DNA of 64,000 bases, taken from assembly GCA_036898135.1 (NCBI GenBank), contig CM072527.1, positions 2,486,873 through 2,550,872 on the forward strand, in the 5' to 3' direction. Origin of the DNA: Oncomelania hupensis (lineage: Eukaryota; Mollusca; Gastropoda; Littorinimorpha; Pomatiopsidae). Shown here in pieces: positions 1-64,000 of the stretch (position 1 is its first letter; every line of letters begins with the position of its first letter). The notes beneath the pieces are model-generated. The model was not told the origin of the DNA and did not search any database. It saw only the letters and a list, made by a program, of their open reading frames with translations. A program made the position numbers and the translations under genes.

Positions 1-2821
1 TCCAATGCCTAAACTGAGGTATAACTGTGTGTCTGTTTAATGTTGTGTTGATGAGCTCAAATCAATTTGCCATTGTGCCAAGTAAAGTTGGGCAGTGCTA
101 ACTTTTAACCCATACCCTGCCATGTGTTTCCAAGCAATTATTTTTTTATGACAAATGACCTTGATTTGACCTGTGATCTTCAAATGACCTTGACTTTTAT
201 GATCAGCGTTATAGACTCTACTACCTCCTTCATTGCAATCCACCCAATAGTTCTTGAGAAAATGGGGTTTAACTTTTTAGTCATATGATTTAAGAAAATA
301 GTGATGGGAGGAAACACTCGTTCACTTTGAATGGCAATTAGAAGCTTTCTGATCACAAATGTAATCGAATTCAAGGTCATTCTTGGAAACAAAAGACTCC
401 TTTAATTGGCACTTCATGTGTTTGGTTTCAGTTGCTTGTTTTTACAAACGATGGCAAGGAAGTCCAGGATGGGCACAGGTATCTTGGCTTATAGGCACTG
501 AAAGGATTAATAACTACTTTTTTTTCTTTGATTTTGTATAAGATATTTCTTTTGCACACAGCATAGTACCTTTGTACCAATTTTTTTCAATTTTGGACCA
601 GTGGATCAATCAAAATAAGCTGTGAACCTTGATTTCAGAGTTACCGTCGGCGGCCATTTTGAAATTCATCTATAAATAGATCATGAATCGAAATTTAAAA
701 AAACCCTGTATCAGATTTTGTTTAGCATGTGAAACTCTATGTCTGTGCAAAATTTGGTGTTTGTAGCACAAAATGATCAATCACGCGGCAATAAAGCTGA
801 GCTACACAGCATGGCAAGCAAGAAAGCTTGGGTTCGTATCTCAATGAGGACAGGAGATAGTTTTCCTCTCCCCCACCTCTACCCCTCCTTCTTTCCAAAC
901 CCCACACTCTCTTACACAAAGAAACTGTCACGTGGGTTTATGGGTTTTAGGGCTCTGCACAATGGAATGATGTAAACCTCTTGCTTTATCCGATGGGAAC
1001 TGCTAGTTAGTCACCCTGTGGATTACTATAATAAATTTATTTATTTAGCTCGGTCTGTGTTAAGGCTGGGTTACAGAGATAGATAGAAAAATGGTAAAAT
1101 ATTACTGTCACACTAGCTTTCACACGGCTATGAATCATATGTAGTCCAGCCACTTCATAACAGTTAAACATCACACATTTATTTCTTCTACTCTATAAAA
1201 GATTTTCTAAGTACTAATCTACCTTAAATGTTAAATAGTCACTGTGAATAATTCGATCGCTGATAGTCTATGCAGCTAATAGTTCATCCTTGGGCACTGG
1301 ATGTTATAGTTCATGAGAAGTGGACTACTGTGGTCCTGTAGCTCTCAGTTTTGTGTGCACACACGTGTATAGACTTAACTGTCCGTCTGGCGTGCTGTGC
1401 TGTGGTCGGTTTGTTGACAACTTGTGTTGTCTTCTTCTGGTTCTTCCCTGTGGGTAGACTGGTTGGCTTTCCTCGCGCAATGCTGGGGATACCGCTGCAG
1501 CCAACTACTGCGTCGACGTGGTTTCGTCTGAGGCTGTGTTGGGCGCACTACAGAACGCCTGTTCGTCTGTAACATATGAGACGAAATTCTGCACAACCTT
1601 GAATGATAGGTGTGTGCAGAGCGTCTCACTGAAGGTTGTAATAGCCCTCAGTGATTAGCTCCACATCTACATATATAAGCGACGAACATTCTGCTAAGTC
1701 CGTGGTCCACTGGAATCTCCACTCTAATTTTCTATACATTCGTAAATATAAAACATGGCTACTTATACACATCAAGAATTAATAATGTTATACACATTCA
1801 TTTGTACAGCCACTGGTCTGTAAGCACACATATAAGTTAAACAACAGTGGTTCCGTACATAATTCCAGATGGCGTCTGCCGGTTGTCTTTTTGCCTCGTG
1901 GTCAGCTACGCCACGTGTCAGGCAAAGTCGGACTAACAATTCAATTCTATGCATATCAAATTCCACAAACATAATTCAACAACAATATAATACATCACGA
2001 TGAAACAGAAGTATGTTCATTTACCTTCGTGACAATATCAGGCCAGTGGCTACTTGAGTGAATTCGGATTTTCACAAGTGCTGCGTCCTAGTCTTTTCTG
2101 GAGAGAACTACTGCTCCTGTGTAGCTATGTAGCTGTTATCTCTTCCTCGGTTTTAACACGACTGAATTAAGCTATGCTAGGTTTTGACACAGTCCGAACT
2201 GGCTCTAACCGCTCTGCCTGCGTCTCATTGGTTAAACTTTCTCGCCTATCGTAATTATGATGATGTCATTGCCTGGGCCAGCGTCTACTACCACTGTGTG
2301 TAGGCGGCAGTATGCTATTGCTACGCTTGATTACTTCCATCGTCTGCTGCTGGCTAACAATGAAATTCTAATATTACATAGACTAACCAAGCTAAATATT
2401 AAAATAAGCAGAGTAAAACTAGTCCTCTTACGACAGAAACCAGTAAACTTGGTCATTATAATGTTATAGGTTTACTCCATATGTTGGAGAGATAGATGCC
2501 TGTTAGTTGTGAATGAGTAAGTGAGTGTAGCACGCAAGCATACATGTTGGTACAGATCGCCGCTCTTTGAGCCCGATTGCTGCTTTGGGGAAAAGCGCGT
2601 ATAGACTACAATCATTCAGTATTATTATATCCAACTGACAAGCACGCGCCTATGCATATATGTATAAAGAACATATATCCAAGGCCGATAAGCCAGGCGC
2701 AATATTGTCCCAGGTATTTTGACAGCAGCCCCTGAGGCTGCTCTGTGACCTCTTTGGCTGCTCTGAGTTATGATCCGGACTTATGGCACCCGCATTGAGC
2801 AGCTCTTGGAGCACCACTCAC
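1..2821. other. intronic or downstream sequence, no recognised exon
   Basis: I see no SLC44 exon on the minus strand and no coding block on either strand. The part around 100-420 has several TGACCTT or AAGGTCA words (a dispersed repeat also seen near 6700-7300). The open frames at 1351-1629 look non-coding. A TATATAAG word at about 1670 may belong to an unrecognised repeat. Confidence 0.5.
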
Positions 2822-55914
<53,093 letters not shown>

Positions 55915-55929
55915 GTTGATGGTGTTGCA

Positions 55930-56790
55930 CAATCACAGTGTTCACACACACAAATATTTCTTTCTTTAATTAACTGTTTGGTCTTCACAGATTATTTATA
56001 ATTTTCATTTTCGTACAAAATGACGAATTAGGTTTATTTTGCTTGACGCAGGTAATGTGATCAGCCGCAGAATCACCAAAGAAATTGCTTATTGTCTGGA
56101 CGTTTTAGTCGCAGTTTGAAATCTCTCATTTCCTCTGCACATAAAATAATGACAATTGTTTAATTCCTTGACGCTGGTGACCAGTCAAATAATCACCAAA
56201 GAAAAAATTGTTTAGTGCTCTGAAGTTATAGTCACAATTGGCTTCTGTAATGTCGTTTGCTTATAAAATAACCAATAACTCTGAAATGTTTCATTCATTG
56301 AGACAGGTGATCAGTCACAGAGAAATAGTCTATTCCGCTGAAGATAAGTCATAGTTCGCTTCTGTAATGTCGTCTGCAGATAAAATAATGACAAATGTTT
56401 AATTCTTTGACGCTGGTGACCCAGTCGCAAAATCACCAAAGAGAAATTGTGTATTCCTAAGTTATAGTCACAGTTTGCTTTTCTAATGTCGTCTGCTTAT
56501 AAAATATCCAATGACTTTGAAATGTTTAAGTCCCCGAGGTAGGTGATCAGTCACAGAATCACCAAAGAGAAATAGTTTATTCCGCTGAACACATAGTCAC
56601 AGTTTGGTTCTGTAATGTGGTCGGCTCATAAAATAACAACTTTTTAATAGTTTGACGCATGCGTCACTGTTTATTTCTTTGACGTTCTAGATCTATTCAC
56701 AGTTTGCTTCTGCACTTTTGTCTTCGCACAAAATGACAAATAAATGTTTCTTTGATGCACATATTCAAGCACAGATTCCCATGAAATGTT
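55930..56790 (+). repeat. degenerate minisatellite of about 120 bp upstream of SLC44 exon 1a
   Basis: About six to seven diverged units. Recurring words in order: TTTGACGCTGGTGA, CAGTCACAGAATCACCAAAG, TTATAGTCACAGTTTGCTTC, TGTAATGTCGTCTGC and ATAAAATAAC. It begins within about 20 bp of the exon 1a start codon, so it overlaps the presumed 5' UTR and promoter. Confidence 0.88.
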
Positions 56791-57140
56791 TATTAGTTTT
56801 CAGAATACAGAATACCTCATTTTATTTCTTTTTATGCTTAGTCGTTACTAGGCCTACCGATCGCAACTCTCTTTCGGAATCTAATCTTGAACTGAAATAA
56901 TTTCGTCATTACCATGACGTCATAATGTAAACAGACCATGTGAATTGCTTTATAACTTCATGAAAGATGTATAGTCCAGAAAATCCGTTTTGTCTGAGCT
57001 TAGATTTTAGATCTGAATTCGCATTGTTTGTGGCGGGCTATTCTCAAGGCTGTTTGCTTTCAAATAAACCTAATTCCGGCAATTTTTGTCCCCTTTTGAT
57101 TTCACAGCAATCAACTCTCTTAAGAATTATATAGGCCATA
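56791..57140. other. sequence upstream of the minisatellite, nothing recognised
   Basis: No exon, promoter motif or repeat family seen. Confidence 0.4.
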
Positions 57141-57145
57141 TATAA

Positions 57146-58646
57146 CAGGGCCGGACCTGGGGAAAGTCGAAGGGGGGGTTACAGGTTCAGCGAAGGCGCG
57201 AAGCGCCGAGCCTTCTAGGGGGTTCCGGGGGCATGCCCCCCCGGAAATTGTTTTTTTCAAGGATGCAAAATGGTGCAATCTGGTGCTATCTGAACCTTTA
57301 AAAAGCCATTTGTGATGGTCTGGGACTTTGAGCTTTTTTAACAGTTGAACTGACAAACTCTGAGGTACAAAAATTATCCTCTGCACCTCCCTTAAAAAAA
57401 CAACAACAACAACAACACACACACACACAAACATTTATTTATCAGCAGAGATGTTTTGTATACTATTATTATTCACTACTTTTTGTCGATCGCTAATGGT
57501 ATAAAGCTTTACCTTGTAGTTTATGAACATCACCGCCCTGCTTTCACTTTCAGTCTTGCTGCACTAGGTTCTCCGGCATTAGTACCATTTGTGAATTGTA
57601 TCTTCTGGCAAAACAGTTCACCGCCTCTTTGAAGTCAATATCAACATCCCTGTGCACTTTCAGTAAAGCAAGTCCATTGAGCCTCTGTTGCCCCATTGTA
57701 GAGCGCAGGTAGTTTTTCAGGTTGCGCAACTGACTGTTTGAACGCTCACACTCGGCAGTAGTGACAGGCAGGGTGCAAAGGTTCTTTAGCATGATGAACA
57801 GGTTGGGATAAAAATCCCCGTCACAATGTTTCAGTGCTTCTGATGCCGTGGATGGGATGATAGCTGTCGCATTCTCAGCAGCACTTCGCCATTTGCAAAC
57901 CCACCGTTGGTATTCTGCATCAAGGGTAGCGTTGTCTGGTAGGTCAGACTCCCACAACATTGCCAGTGTCTTCACCCCTTCTGGAACCTGCATGAAACCA
58001 TCCTGGTTGTCTATTAAAGTGCTTGGCACCAGACAGAGACCATCAACTTGCTAGGTCATCATTTTTGAACTTCAAGTCCAATTCAGTTGACAGGTGTTCC
58101 AAGAAAGGAATGGCAATGCTAATCTTGAAATATTCTTCTGGAGTGGCCGCAGGTTGGTTGTCACGGAGAGTCTGTCGGGATGCTTGACGAGGAACAATAA
58201 CATCAGTTGTCAAAGCATTTGCCATTTTGCTGACTTCACCAAACCAGGCAACGAATTATAGTTCATAATTATCAACTTAGCATCTTAATTAATATTTCTA
58301 AAAAGTCGTTTTTGGGGGATTAGGGCAGTATCAAGGTGAAGGTGCTGGAAGAGGCTTGCGGACAGAACAGGAAAATATGGCTGCATTTACTAATTTAGGC
58401 TTAGGGGTTGGGTTACTTGGTCGTTTCAACGGGAAAACGCTTTGGACGTTTGAACGGATCCCTTGAAATGGATTTCCGTTGAATTGTCTATAAATAACTA
58501 TTTGTACCTTGGACCAAAAGTGAATAAAAACTGCAATGTTTTAAAAACAATTTTTAAAAAATAAACCTCTTTGCATAATTTTTTTTTAAAGTTTGGAGGG
58601 GGGTTCCGGAACCCAGGTAACCCCCCCCCCCCTGGATCCGGCCCTG
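57146..58646 (-). mobile_element. hAT-type transposon, internally shortened
   Basis: Inverted ends CAGGGCCGGAYCYRGGG with G-rich subterminal parts on both sides. TATAA directly repeats at 57141-57145 and 58647-58651, a 5-bp target duplication. It encodes only the C-terminal transposase. The shortness and the missing zinc finger and catalytic start show that it is non-autonomous. Confidence 0.88.
57550..58225 (-). pseudogene. hAT transposase C-terminal part with a frameshift
   Basis: The frame from 58225 (MANALTTDVIVPRQASRQTL) shifts by one base at about 58035-58045 and continues to a stop at 57550. The second part has the hAT dimerisation block: CDGDFYPNLFIMLKNLCTLP, ECERSNSQLRNLKNYLRSTM and LNGLALLKVHRD. 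Database relatives are commonly labelled 52 kDa repressor of the inhibitor of the protein kinase-like. Confidence 0.9.
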
Positions 58647-58744
58647 TATAATTTCTTTGATGTTATCAACTTACAAAAGCACACAAAATGTGAAAAAAAA
58701 ATTCTTGGATGTTCTGGTAAAATGAGGTAACAATGAATCGTTTT

Positions 58745-58895
58745 TATATAGAGCGCTTTACCAGTTTAAAGAACTGCTCAAGGCTCTGGCCGAAAACAGG
58801 ACCTATTGCTCCAGCCCCATATAAGGCGCCAACTTGCAGCTCCATGCGCACAGTCTAACAACCCAAACACCTGAGCGCGATACTCAACCAATACC
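58745..58895 (-). repeat. SINE-like repeat S, copy 5
   Basis: Words GAACTGCTCAAGGCTCTGGC, GGCGCCAACTTGCAGCTCC and GCGCACAGTCTAACAACCC in the reverse orientation. Confidence 0.75.
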
Positions 58896-58931
58896 TAACT
58901 GCATGCTCGGGTGTATATTGTCATCCGCCGT

Positions 58932-58936
<5 letters not shown>

Positions 58937-59006
<70 letters not shown>
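58937..59006 (+). repeat. (GT)n microsatellite
   Basis: About 70 bp of GT repeats. Confidence 0.97.
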
Positions 59007-59007
<1 letters not shown>

Positions 59008-59011
59008 CGTG

Positions 59012-59520
59012 TGTGACAATCACAGGCACTGAACTAACAAAAATGACATATAAGGTGAATTTTTTTTACAGTAATCACAAGACATTCACGAAAAATCTTG
59101 TTAAAAACAAAAAACCAAGGAAACTTCTGAAACTTTACTTTGTTAAGAATATTTCGAATCCTTACGGATTCTTCTTCAGCTAATGAAGCGTCAATATGAC
59201 GTGTTAAATGCAGTACGTAAATTATGACGTCACGACTTCCAAAGGTCTTGGAGGTCACATACGCTAACACTGTCAGTGCTGGCTTACGGAAACCAGGATT
59301 TCTGCTGAGGTAGGTATTATATTGGTAGATCATATTATAATCACAAGACACTCACAAAAATCATATATGTGTATTTCGTTTACAATCACAGTCACTTACA
59401 AAATCACATACGATGTGCATTTTTTTTAAAAAGGACAGTCGCAGACGCTCATAAAAATCACAAATAATGTGCATTTCTGTTAACAGTCGCAGGCACTCGC
59501 CAAAATCACATACGATGTTA
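59012..59520 (+). repeat. interrupted minisatellite of about 55-60 bp
   Basis: Units of CAATCACAGGCACTCACAAA followed by ATCACATA-GATGTGCATTTT occur at about 59016, 59072, 59333, 59383, 59438 and 59484. A 240-bp unrelated segment (59090-59330) separates the second from the third. Confidence 0.8.
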
Positions 59521-59596
59521 CAAATGTCAAAACAGGCGCCACTTCCAAATGCAATAGGAATCCCTTTACATACTAACAAAGTCTCATTGTCCATGC

Positions 59597-59743
<147 letters not shown>

Positions 59744-60277
59744 TCTCAATGATAAGAATAAGAGGCCCAGGAGAGGCTGGATCGCGAATGTGGTGTTTCC
59801 TATAAGACGTTCCCACATATTAATGTTCCCGATCAAAAAAGCAACACTAGCACACTGTCGTTGTATTCCAGCCGCACAGCAGACTCGAAACTGACGGGGT
59901 TAAAAAAAAAATAATAATAAAAAAGAAAATAAAATAAAAAGGAGTTCCCACTGACACATAAAGGAAAACCAAGATGACAGTACCGTACCATTCAAATATG
60001 TTACCAGAGACACACATAATACACAAAACACATACACGCAATTGCATTATCTTTTAATAATAAAATAATCACTCTACGTTCTGTTCTTCACTCGTCTGGC
60101 ACGCAAGGAAACAAGATTGCATACCATTCAAATGTGCAACTAGATACAACAAAACAACATTCACACGCATTTGCATATTTTAATAAAACAATAATCGCAG
60201 TTTTTTTTTTCTTCTAAATACAGCTAATAGGTTTACCAAAAATAAAATAAAAAAAAAATAAATTTCAATAATATTAA

Positions 60278-60282
<5 letters not shown>

Positions 60283-60308
<26 letters not shown>

Positions 60309-60344
60309 AAGAAGAAGAAGAAGAAGAAGAAGAAGAAGAAGAAG
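60283..60344 (+). repeat. (AAG)n microsatellite
   Basis: About 62 bp of pure AAG. Confidence 0.97.
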
Positions 60345-60513
60345 ACATCATTTTGGCAACTATTACTTTTTCCTGGGCAGTGCCGGCTTGGCTTTACTAT
60401 AAAGAGACAACAACAACAATAAACAAAAACAACAACAACGGAATAAGGGGTCACTCTTAATTATGGAGATATCGCGAGAACAGATGGACAGACCGACATA
60501 ATTCGTTGCGGCC

Positions 60514-60519
<6 letters not shown>

Positions 60520-60576
<57 letters not shown>
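60520..60576 (+). repeat. (CT)n microsatellite
   Basis: About 57 bp of CT repeats. Confidence 0.97.
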
Positions 60577-60579
<3 letters not shown>

Positions 60580-61690
60580 ATCGAGTTGAAAGTATCCCCA
60601 CTGTTTGTGCGGGACTACAGCAAATGATTTGGTGGAGAAATTGATTTTTCTGGCTGATCACGATCGCCTTTATTTATTGATGACGAACCCACAACCCACC
60701 TTCGGCAGCAGAAACACAACAATCACCCTTATCGATTTTCTTCCTTTGAAGAGCGCAAGAGCGGTAGCTTCGGCATAATTTTTTACGTCGTTCGCTTTAG
60801 TTTGCAGGTAGATATTTCCCCCCTCCCCCCTTCTTTCCTTCCCTCTCCTCTCGAGGTTCAAATCCAACCAATGGCAGGAGAATAGGCCACAGCCTTCACG
60901 GGTTTTGTCCCAATTATCGATGACGGCTTTGTTTTTATATGCTTATTGGACAAGTTTCACCTGAACAATGCGGATTGATAACCTCTTCCATAAAAATATT
61001 ATCTGGAGCCTGGAGCAAAAAACTTTTTTTTATGTTTTTATTTGCCTCAGACTCAACGGTACACACTTTATATATACCTTCTTTCCTATATTGCGCTTAT
61101 CAAGCTCAAGAGATGATCAAGGCGCTGGACGATACAGAAATCTAACTCAAGACACCCACTCGAACGAAAAACGATGCTTAACGTCCTATTGCATGAGCGT
61201 TAAGGACGATCACCACGTCGCCACCCTGACAACAATGACCATCATCATCATATCAAAAATGAGATCCAACGGATAACACCCACTCGTTATACAAGTTTTG
61301 GGAACTACTAAAAGCGAGGGACAAAAGACGTCGGTATTCGGTTGTCAAATCTCTTCTGCGAAGAGGACTCAATTTCCTTATGGCAACAAATAAAAGACCG
61401 CCGATTTTTTGTAGAAGATTAAAAAATATATATTGCCTGTTTATTTCCTATAATGAAAATCATGCGTAGTTTTTATTTTGCCTAAGCACGCCACATCAAC
61501 TCCAAATTATATTGTGTTAATTCTGTGTTTAATTCTGTGTTGAATGACAAAAGAACGGAATTTGCTGCGAAGATGATTCAAGGGTATTTGTTTCTGACAA
61601 TAAACTCCAGTAATTGCTGCTACTGTTTATTGCAGTTTTTAGTTATGCTCGACATGGGCACCAATATTTTTTCTAAAAATATATTTATAA
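60577..61690. other. no gene recognised; partial repeat S near 61075-61150
   Basis: The minus-strand frame 60670-60867 ends at AATAAA-containing sequence and has a possible acceptor, but I see no family. A short piece of repeat S (GATCAAGGCGCTGGACGATA) lies at about 61110. Confidence 0.4.
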
Positions 61691-61699
61691 TTATATATG

Positions 61700-61995
61700 T
61701 AATCGTTCTTGCGAGCTCAAGACATGTTCAAGAGCGGTGGCCGATACAGGATCTAACTCAAGCCGCCCAAGACGCCTGTTTGCTGCCTTAGACGCCCAGA
61801 CCCCTGGGCACAATCTTGGGCGGCAAGGGATGGGGTGGAGTTTGGGGGTGGGGGTGGGGGCAGGACCTAGCGCTTCCTGGATGTATTTGTGTTAGTTGAC
61901 ACTCGTGCACCCGCCTAGGACATTTAGGATTTGTAAAGCCCGTGGACGATGGAATGCGTGCGTCCACAGACTAGTCCTCGGTTTATATTCTCATT
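61700..61995 (-). repeat. SINE-like repeat S, copy 6
   Basis: GGTGGCCGATACAGGATCTA, GGAATGCGTGCGTCCACAGA and TTATATTCTCATTCGAAAG, in the same order as copy 3. Confidence 0.8.
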
Positions 61996-62584
61996 CGAAA
62001 GATAATATACCACGTGAGATTTGTGGAAAATAACAGTCTATCGTTGGTAAATTATATTTGTAAAAAAATCGTTAGAAAAATGTAAGGGTTAAATTTCCAA
62101 ACTGCGACTGGATTATCTCCCGTCTAAACGTCGTTCAATAGTAGGCGACTTGGCTGCAGTTACGTCCCTTCGCCCTTATGTGAAACTTTGCTCTTGGTTA
62201 CTTTTTTTCCCCTCCAATACCCTAACAACCGTCTACAAATAAGCCCCCAAATTAGCATAGGTATCATAGCCAACCTCCAAAATAAGATATTCTAATTCCG
62301 ATCCGACTTTTTCCTGGAAGATCAATAAATTGCATGCTCTATCCGATTACTACCCGATAATAAACAGAAATGTTGATGTGTTGTAATTTAAATGTGGCCC
62401 ATGCACGCACATCAACACAAGATAGATTTATAACACGTACATAGAGTTTCTAAACCTGTTTCTCTACGGGTGGGTGGGTAAAAACGTCATTCATAACAGG
62501 TAAATATAGTCTAGATAGTTATCTTTATTTGTTGTGGTAAACAATTCATGCGTGGTCTCCCATTTTACGGTAATTGAACCATTT

Positions 62585-62770
62585 CGCTCACAAGAGACTG
62601 AACCCAACGTAAAGACAGAACAAAGCATAAAGACAGAACACGACATTAAGACAGACCAAAACATCAAAGGCAGAAAAAAAACCCACCTCATAATAATCAC
62701 AGAACAAAACATAACAAAGGCAACGCGAAACATAACAAACGCAGAACAAAACATGCATACTGAACGAAAT
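62585..62770 (+). repeat. degenerate short tandem repeat of AGACAGAACAAAACAT words
   Basis: About eight diverged units of 15-20 bp. They give the mirrored Thr/Asn and Met/Phe-rich frames on the two strands. Confidence 0.75.
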
Positions 62771-62877
62771 ATTGGTGGTGGTGGTGTTACAAAGTCATTT
62801 TTATATTGAGAAGCTAGCTGCTGGCCGACTAAACCTAGTCAGTATCCAGCAGTTCAACGTGGCTTGCTTGTTACCTT

Positions 62878-63668
62878 TGAGACGCGCACGATAGATCAGA
62901 TTGTTTTGTTTTGCAAAGCATGCAATAACAGAGTGTATTTACCTTTGATTTGATTTAGCGTTGTTGTTAGAAGAAGCTTTGTATAATGTTGATAATTTTC
63001 GTTGGTCGATATTATTGGACAATTTTCTAGAATTACTTGTTTACTATCGATCGAAGCATGTAGATAAATCTAGTAATAGTTAAGAGATTCTTCTAACCTA
63101 AATAAAGTTATATGGCGTAAGACAGTGCGTAGTTCCGGTGGCGAGTTTCATTTTGATTGGGTGTCCCCTATACGCTAATGTGTCCCGGGACGGTAATCTA
63201 CCCACTGAAAAAGAGTGAAAAGAGAGGGGCCGGGTAGCTCAGTTGGTAGAGTGTCTTACTAGAAACCGAAAGGTACCTGGTTCGAATCCCGGATTGGCCA
63301 ATGTGAGACCATATTATTTTCCCCTTACCATCAACTGGTTCGCTGGTGTCAGAATAATGTGACCAGTAGTCGCCTATACGCTTCGGTGTCGTGTGACTAT
63401 AGTCTACAGTTACAGTTTAGAGTGAAAAAGCGATTGATTTATGGAGATTTTTTTATGAGGATTTTTGAAGGGATTTTCGGAAAGTGATCTTGTATGCAGT
63501 GGTTGATGTAATCTTGTATGTTGAATAAAGTTGGAAAACTTCATACGACGACTCCTGCCTTGTTGCTGAGTGAACAGGTTGCGTGGATAAACGAATCTGA
63601 GTTATACTTATCAAGATTCAAGCATCGGGGCTGAATCAACCATTGATAAAATTAACAACCGTGTAACA
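62878..63668 (+). mobile_element. solo LTR of the element-1 family carrying a SINE
   Basis: TGAGACGCGCACGATAGATC to GTGTAACA, collinear with the LTRs at 10700 and 45499 except for an insertion between about 63165 and 63415. It contains the AATAAAGTTGG word shared by all copies. Confidence 0.9.
63165..63415 (+). mobile_element. tRNA-derived SINE inside the LTR
   Basis: The head at 63228-63300 is 73 nt and cloverleaf-like: A box TAGCTCAGTTGGTAGAG, B box GGTTCGAATCC, ends GGCC...GGCC pairing. The T stem and acceptor have mismatches and no good anticodon arm is visible. Related words CCTATACGCT..GTGTC occur near both borders (63168 and 63374). Confidence 0.8.
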
Positions 63669-64000
63669 TCGCCGTACTTCCCGTCTCTCGCCTTAGGATG
63701 CATGGTTGAAAAGTCATTCCCTATTTAGAAATGCTTGTAATTTCTGTAAATAGAACTGCATTTCCCTAGAACAACACGTGTTGCTATAATTACAGTAGTA
63801 GAACGCAATTTCTGATTTACTTTTATTCCCAACCTTCACTTATTGCGCCCAACTCTACGCTACACATCAACCATTGGATCAATAATTCGGATACTTAATA
63901 AGTTCATCAACCCCAATCCTCTCTCGCTCTCTCTCCTCTCTCTCTCTCTCACACACATCATTTCCACTTCCATTTTACACGTCAACATTAATAGCAAAAT

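Noticed and set aside
1351..1629. Overlapping frames on both strands
   Set aside because: There is no domain, no splice context and no similarity I recognise.
60670..60867. A terminal exon on the minus strand
   Set aside because: There is a possible acceptor and AATAAA near the stop, but the frame has no recognisable family and no upstream exon.
63228..63300. A tRNA gene
   Set aside because: A and B boxes and the outer GGCC pairs are present, but the T stem and acceptor have mismatches, no good anticodon arm is visible, and it is the head of a SINE inside an LTR.

Overview
The window is animal nuclear DNA. It has split genes with GT-AG introns, dense dinucleotide and trinucleotide microsatellites, tRNA-derived SINEs, LINEs with an endonuclease, Ty3-type LTR elements and cut-and-paste transposons. 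The repeat content (RTE-type LINEs with a GGATA-rich 3' tail, SINEs with conserved molluscan-looking tails) and the host protein suggest a lophotrochozoan, most likely a mollusc and perhaps a gastropod. That placement is inference; no rRNA or mitochondrial marker is present.

The only host gene I can assemble confidently runs on the minus strand across almost the whole window. It is a choline transporter-like gene of the SLC44 (CTL) family, closest to the vertebrate SLC44A2/4/5 type. Ten internal exons (22879-22930 down to 2822-2935) and two alternative first exons (55869-55914 and 27370-27433) join in frame at every junction and encode about the first 318 residues: cytoplasmic N-terminus, first membrane helix, cysteine-rich extracellular loop, and the next two helices. 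The 3' half of the gene lies beyond the left edge. With the distal first exon the gene covers at least 53 kb. A separate terminal exon (48817-48883, minus, with a poly(A) signal) belongs to another gene that I cannot identify.

Layout: 1-2821 holds no recognised exon. 2.8-16.5 kb carries exons 11 to 3, with a Ty3-type element and an LTR inside intron 8. 16.7-21.9 kb is a nested, partly deleted composite: an LTR retrotransposon inside an RTE LINE. 22-27.4 kb has exon 2, a hAT fragment, an RTE copy and the proximal first exon. 27.4-55.9 kb is the large first intron, built almost entirely of repeats: minisatellites, inverted-repeat transposons, foldback pairs, telomere-like tracts, RTE copies, SINEs and a solo LTR. 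55.9-56.8 kb is the distal first exon with a degenerate minisatellite upstream. 57.1-58.6 kb is a hAT element. 59-64 kb has more tandem repeats and a solo LTR split by a SINE.

The least ordinary content is in the mobile elements. Two different Ty3-type elements show protease followed directly by integrase with no reverse transcriptase between them, and SCAN-like capsids, as in the Gmr1 group. A 4.2-kb transposon has 27-bp perfect ends, subterminal repeats and a short zinc-binding reading frame cut by a LINE. A 1,025-bp element has long inverted ends and a 7-bp target duplication. Several inverted-repeat elements carry telomere-like repeats in their centres.
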